This document shows positions 60,590 to 64,000 of a stretch of DNA of 64,000 bases, one piece after another (the stretch's first letter is position 1; the number at the start of each line of letters is the position of its first letter). Below the pieces are notes generated by a model. That model worked only from the letters and a program-made list of their open reading frames with translations, was not told the DNA's origin and did no database searches. The DNA is taken from NCBI GenBank assembly GCA_947458265.1, contig CANGYF010000001.1, positions 280,831-344,830 of the forward strand, given 5' to 3'. Position numbers and translations under genes: made by a program. Origin of the DNA: Betaproteobacteria bacterium. GTDB lineage: Bacteria > Pseudomonadota > Gammaproteobacteria > Burkholderiales > CAIKXV01.

Positions 60590-62230
60590 ATGAGTGCAAC
60601 GATTCCTCCCGATTCCCTTCCGCTGGCTGGCGCCGCGCCAGACGCTCCGGCAGCCGCGCCTGGCGGGATCGTCGTCTGGCGGCAATCCCCGCTGTTGTGG
60701 CTTGTACTCACGGCGGCTGGGGGACTGCTTTATGCCGCGTTCCATACGGGTCTTCACGCGATGGTGCGCGTATGGGGCGACCTCGAGGAATACAGCTTCG
60801 GCTACATGGTGCCGGCAATCACGGCTTTTCTCATCTGGCAGCGCAAGGACAAACTCGAGCGCTTGCCTTTCGAAGGGTCGTGGACCGGGGCGGCGGCCGT
60901 GGTGGCAGGCGCCTTCCTCCTGCTGCTCGCGAATCTTTCCACGATCACCGTGCTGGAACAGTACGCGTTCCTGCTGACGCTCTTCGGTATCGCCCTGTCG
61001 TTCATGGGCCGCACGGCCTTCCGGATCATCCTGGTGCCGCTGTGCATCCTGGTGTTCATGATCCCGCTGCCGTTCTTCATGATCAACCAGCTGTCGGAGA
61101 TCCTGCAGCTGGTTTCCTCGGAACTCGGCGTGATGGTCATCCGCGCCTGCGATATCAGCGTATTCCTCGACGGCAACGTGATCGACCTGGGCGTCTACAA
61201 GCTGCAGGTGGCCGATGCCTGCAGTGGGCTGCGCTACCTGTTCCCGCTTATGACGCTCGGCTTCATCGCGGCCTACCTGTTCAACGCCCCGGTCTGGCAG
61301 CGGGCAATCATCTTCCTGTCGACCATTCCACTCACCGTCGGCATGAACAGCCTGCGCATCGGCATCATCGGCGTGACGGTGAACTTCTGGGGTATCCAGA
61401 TGGCCGAGGGCTTCCTGCACTTCTTCGAGGGCTGGATCATCTTCATGGCCTGCATGACGCTGCTGCTGGCCGAGATGTGGCTTCTGTTGCGATTCACGAA
61501 ACCGCGCCGGACCCTGCGAGACGCGTTCGTGCTGGAGCCGCCGGCGCCGGTGCCGCCTGGCGCGGTGGTGCGCGACCGCCCGGTGCCACGTACCCTCTGG
61601 ATCGCGCTCGGCCTGCTCGCGCTGGCAGCACTGGCCAACAACTTCACCCCCAGCCGCGAACTGATCAAGCCCGAGCGAAAGGAGTTCCTGGACTTCCCGC
61701 TGCAGGTGGAGGGTTACCGTGGCCAGCGCGAGCGGCTGTCAAGTGTGGAACTCGACGTGCTCAAGCTGGACGACTACATCTACGCCAACTTCCGCGACCA
61801 ATCGAACCGATCGATCAACTTCTACGTGGCCTGGCACGATATCCAGGGTCGGGGCACGGTATCGACGCATTCGCCACGCTCCTGCATGCCCGGTGGTGGC
61901 TGGAACATCACCGAGTTCGATACCAGGATCCTTGAAGGGCTCGGGCCGAACGGTGGGCTGCTTCCGATCAACCGCGCGGTGATCAAGAAGGGCGAGCAGG
62001 CGCAGGTTGTCTATTACTGGTTCCACCAGCGTGGTCGCACGCTCACCAACGAATACGCGATCAAGTGGTTCATCTTCTACGACGGCATGACCCGCAAGCG
62101 TACCGACGGCGGGCTGGTGCGGTTCGTGGCGCCCATGCAGCCCGGTGAGTCGATCGAAGACGTGGATCGGCGCCTCGCCCAGTTCGTCAGCACGATGAAC
62201 CCACGCCTGCAGGGGTACCTGCCGAACTGA
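60590..62230 (+). CDS. Exosortase fused to EpsI (DUF3485) domain
   Basis: 546 aa. Residues about 30-310 form a polytopic exosortase: catalytic Cys211 in VADACSGLRYLFPL, Arg256 in MNSLRIGIIG and His277 in EGFLHFFEGW, the transpeptidase-like triad that cuts PEP-CTERM-type sorting tails. Residues about 335-546 form an EpsI domain (EYAIKWFIFYDGMTRKRTDGGLVR in part, SPRSCMPGGGW). Such fusions are known in exosortase EPS loci. Substrates must be encoded elsewhere. GAGG precedes the ATG. Confidence 0.92.
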   Translation: MSATIPPDSLPLAGAAPDAPAAAPGGIVVWRQSPLLWLVLTAAGGLLYAAFHTGLHAMVRVWGDLEEYSFGYMVPAITAFLIWQRKDKLERLPFEGSWTGAAAVVAGAFLLLLANLSTITVLEQYAFLLTLFGIALSFMGRTAFRIILVPLCILVFMIPLPFFMINQLSEILQLVSSELGVMVIRACDISVFLDGNVIDLGVYKLQVADACSGLRYLFPLMTLGFIAAYLFNAPVWQRAIIFLSTIPLTVGMNSLRIGIIGVTVNFWGIQMAEGFLHFFEGWIIFMACMTLLLAEMWLLLRFTKPRRTLRDAFVLEPPAPVPPGAVVRDRPVPRTLWIALGLLALAALANNFTPSRELIKPERKEFLDFPLQVEGYRGQRERLSSVELDVLKLDDYIYANFRDQSNRSINFYVAWHDIQGRGTVSTHSPRSCMPGGGWNITEFDTRILEGLGPNGGLLPINRAVIKKGEQAQVVYYWFHQRGRTLTNEYAIKWFIFYDGMTRKRTDGGLVRFVAPMQPGESIEDVDRRLAQFVSTMNPRLQGYLPN

Positions 62231-62272
62231 TGTTCAGTGCGGAAACACCGATATGTCGAAGATAGTTTCAAC

Positions 62273-63904
62273 ATGACTGCCCTGCTCGCGATGATGACTG
62301 CACTGGTCATCAGCATCGCCCTGACGCCCTTGATGATCCGGCTCGCTCCTCGGATGGGCATGGTCGACCTCCCCGACCCGCGCAAGGTCCACCTCGCGCC
62401 AATACCGCGTGTCGGTGGGCTGGGCATCGCCGTCGGTACGCTGGTCGCGCTGCTGCTGTTCGTGCCGATCGATGGCGTGGTTGCGTGGTACCTGTTCGGT
62501 GCCGCCGTGCTGCTGCTGTTCGGTGCGGCTGACGATGCGATGGAACTCGGTCACTGGGTGAAGTTCGTCGGGCAGTTCATCGCAGTGATCCCGATCGTGC
62601 ACTTCGGAGACCTCTGGGTCACCACGCTGCCGGTGTTCGACATCGTGCTGTCGCCCTGGATCGGCAAGCCCTTCACGGTGATCGCGATCGTCGGGGTGAT
62701 CAACGCCATCAACCATTCGGACGGGCTCGACGGCCTGGCCAGCGGCGAGGCGCTGATGAGTTTCGCGGCTATCGCCTACCTTGGCTTCCTCGCCGGCGGT
62801 GGCCAGTGCCTGGCCTTCGCAGCGGCGGCGGCGGGCGGCATCCTCGGTTTCCTGCGCTTCAATACCCACCCGGCACGCGTCTTCATGGGCGATGCCGGTA
62901 GCCAGTTCATCGGCTACACGCTCGGCGTGCTGGTGGTGCTGCTGACCCAGAAGGTGAACCCGGCGCTGAGCATGGCGATCCCTGCGCTGCTGCTCGGGCT
63001 GCCGATTATCGACATCATCGCGGTGTTCGCGCAGCGCATCCATGGCGGCATGAACTGGTTCAAGGCGAGCAAGAACCATATCCACCACCGGCTGCTGGCG
63101 ATCGGCTTCCAGCACTACCAGGCGGTCGTGATCATCTACACGGTTCAGGCGCTGATGGTGGTGGCTGCGGTCAGCCTTGCCTACGAGTCCGACGTGCTGA
63201 TCATCGCGATCTACCTCGCGCTGAGCGCACTGGTCTTCTTGGCGCTGATCATGGCCGAGCGCACCGGCTGGCGGGCGGACATCGCAGGCCGCAAGTGGCT
63301 GATCCTCGGGGTCCTCGACTCCATCCGCGACAGCGATGCCGTCGCCGTGCTGCCGCGCTGGTTCGTGGTCCTCGCCGTGCCGACTTTCATCGTGGTGGCA
63401 TCGTTCTCGGTGACTGACCTTTCGATCGACTCGAAGGTGGTGCTGGCGCTGGTCGCGCTGCTGTTGCTAGCCTACATCCCGCTGCGCAACAGGTCGCAGA
63501 GCGAGTATCTGCCACGGCTGGCGGTGTATGCACTGATCCCGATGCTGGTGTGGTCGGGGCAGGGCGATTCGATCGGGCAACAGACCCACCTCTGGTCCTA
63601 CACGGGCGTGTTCTTCACGGCGCTTGGTATCTGCGTGCTGGTGGCTGCCAAGTTCGCGTCGGCTCGAGACCAGTTCTCGCCGAACACGATGGATTTCCTG
63701 CTGCTGCTGTTCGTACTCGTTGCCGGCTTCGTGCTCGGGTCGGCGTCCGACGACATGGCACGGCTGGGTAGCCTTCTGGTGCAGGTGGTGATCCTGTTCT
63801 ACGGCAGCGAGCTGCTCATGCGCATGAGCCGCAACGGCGCGTACGCGCTTTCGGCCGCTGCTGCGCTCAGTGTCCTGTTGATAGCATTGCGAACCGCCGG
63901 CTAG
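62273..63904 (+). CDS. WecA/MraY-type sugar-1-phosphate transferase with extra C-terminal membrane region
   Basis: 543 aa integral membrane enzyme that would start the repeat unit by placing a sugar-1-phosphate on undecaprenyl phosphate. DDAMELGHWVKF (acidic Mg site), NAINHSDGLDGLASG, RVFMGDAGSQFIG and KNHIHHRLLAIGF are family motifs. Family members are about 350 aa; here roughly 200 residues with additional membrane helices follow (from about residue 330). Start may be ATG 62273 or GTG 62237. Confidence 0.88.
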   Translation: MTALLAMMTALVISIALTPLMIRLAPRMGMVDLPDPRKVHLAPIPRVGGLGIAVGTLVALLLFVPIDGVVAWYLFGAAVLLLFGAADDAMELGHWVKFVGQFIAVIPIVHFGDLWVTTLPVFDIVLSPWIGKPFTVIAIVGVINAINHSDGLDGLASGEALMSFAAIAYLGFLAGGGQCLAFAAAAAGGILGFLRFNTHPARVFMGDAGSQFIGYTLGVLVVLLTQKVNPALSMAIPALLLGLPIIDIIAVFAQRIHGGMNWFKASKNHIHHRLLAIGFQHYQAVVIIYTVQALMVVAAVSLAYESDVLIIAIYLALSALVFLALIMAERTGWRADIAGRKWLILGVLDSIRDSDAVAVLPRWFVVLAVPTFIVVASFSVTDLSIDSKVVLALVALLLLAYIPLRNRSQSEYLPRLAVYALIPMLVWSGQGDSIGQQTHLWSYTGVFFTALGICVLVAAKFASARDQFSPNTMDFLLLLFVLVAGFVLGSASDDMARLGSLLVQVVILFYGSELLMRMSRNGAYALSAAAALSVLLIALRTAG

Positions 63905-63955
63905 TGCCGCGCCGAGTCGCGCAACCGTATTGATGAATTGTCCCCGGGAGAATTG

Positions 63956-64000
63956 ATGGCTACGCAAGCGAATAATGGGAAAGTCGCGCTGATCACCGGC
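63956..64000 (+). CDS. 5' end of a nucleotide-sugar dehydratase/SDR gene (cut by window)
   Basis: Fifteen codons, MATQANNGKVALITG, after GGGAGAATTG. The GKVALITG opening is that of NAD-binding SDR enzymes and is common to GDP-mannose 4,6-dehydratase (Gmd), which would suit an EPS locus. Too short to decide. Confidence 0.6.
   Translation, partial: MATQANNGKVALITG

Noticed and set aside
38891..64000. PEP-CTERM substrate proteins
   Set aside because: No protein in the region ends with a PEP-like motif followed by a membrane helix and basic residues.
1..64000. CRISPR arrays, tRNA, rRNA, insertion sequences
   Set aside because: None seen: no regularly spaced repeats, no cloverleaf or rRNA sequence, and no transposase or integrase reading frame.

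Overview
The window is GC-rich, densely coded DNA from a proteobacterium. The best guess is a betaproteobacterium of Burkholderiales type. Four periplasmic Bug-family (tripartite tricarboxylate) receptors occur as orphans, chemotaxis and two-component genes are present, and there is a large exosortase-associated exopolysaccharide locus. This taxonomic placement is inferred from gene content only. No rRNA, tRNA, CRISPR array, transposase, integrase or replication origin was seen.

Region 1 (1-8778, minus strand) is a chemosensory and two-component block: a PAS-like HisKA_2 sensor kinase and an ANTAR response regulator, then MCP, CheY, a STAS protein, CheA, a second MCP and a CheW cut by the window start. 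The CheY/STAS and STAS/CheA pairs overlap by 4 bases. Region 2 (8887-13243, plus) holds three Bug receptors and one acyl-CoA dehydrogenase.

Region 3 (13361-29282, plus) is the most unusual part. Fifteen tightly packed, co-directional genes encode VirB8, VirB9 and VirB10 (the envelope core of a type IV secretion system) followed directly by a type IVb pilus set: an unusual VirB9-like/OmpA-like/TcpQ-like fusion, a lipoprotein secretin, two inner-membrane platform proteins, an assembly ATPase, a GspF-like platform protein, a prepilin, two related pilin-like proteins flanking a PilT-type retraction ATPase, a PilP-like protein and a lytic transglycosylase. VirB4, VirB6, VirB11, VirD4, a relaxase and a prepilin peptidase are absent. 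A hybrid pilus/secretion or DNA-uptake machine is a reasonable hypothesis.

Region 4 (29284-36146) is rich in toxin-antitoxin modules: TumE/TumA-like, two different HigBA types, a decayed vapC and a RelE/ParE-type pair. Among them lie a Bug receptor, a REP-like repeat cluster, an LVIVD-repeat protein and a zinc-type alcohol dehydrogenase. Region 5 (36241-38626, minus) has a phytanoyl-CoA dioxygenase-like protein coupled to a fourth Bug receptor, and a DUF456 membrane protein.

Region 6 (38891 to the end) is an exopolysaccharide locus: export lipoprotein-like SLBB protein, outer-membrane barrel, Wzc-like chain-length protein, separate tyrosine-kinase-like ATPase, ExeA-like ATPase, SGNH hydrolase, Wzy/ligase-like protein, Wzx flippase, GalE, five glycosyltransferases, a methyltransferase, a WcaF-like acetyltransferase, a DUF1800/DUF1501 pair, an exosortase-EpsI fusion, a WecA-type initiating transferase with a long extra tail, and the first 15 codons of a nucleotide-sugar dehydratase-like gene. 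Together they would build a lipid-linked repeat unit, flip, polymerise and export it. No PEP-CTERM-type substrate is encoded in the window.
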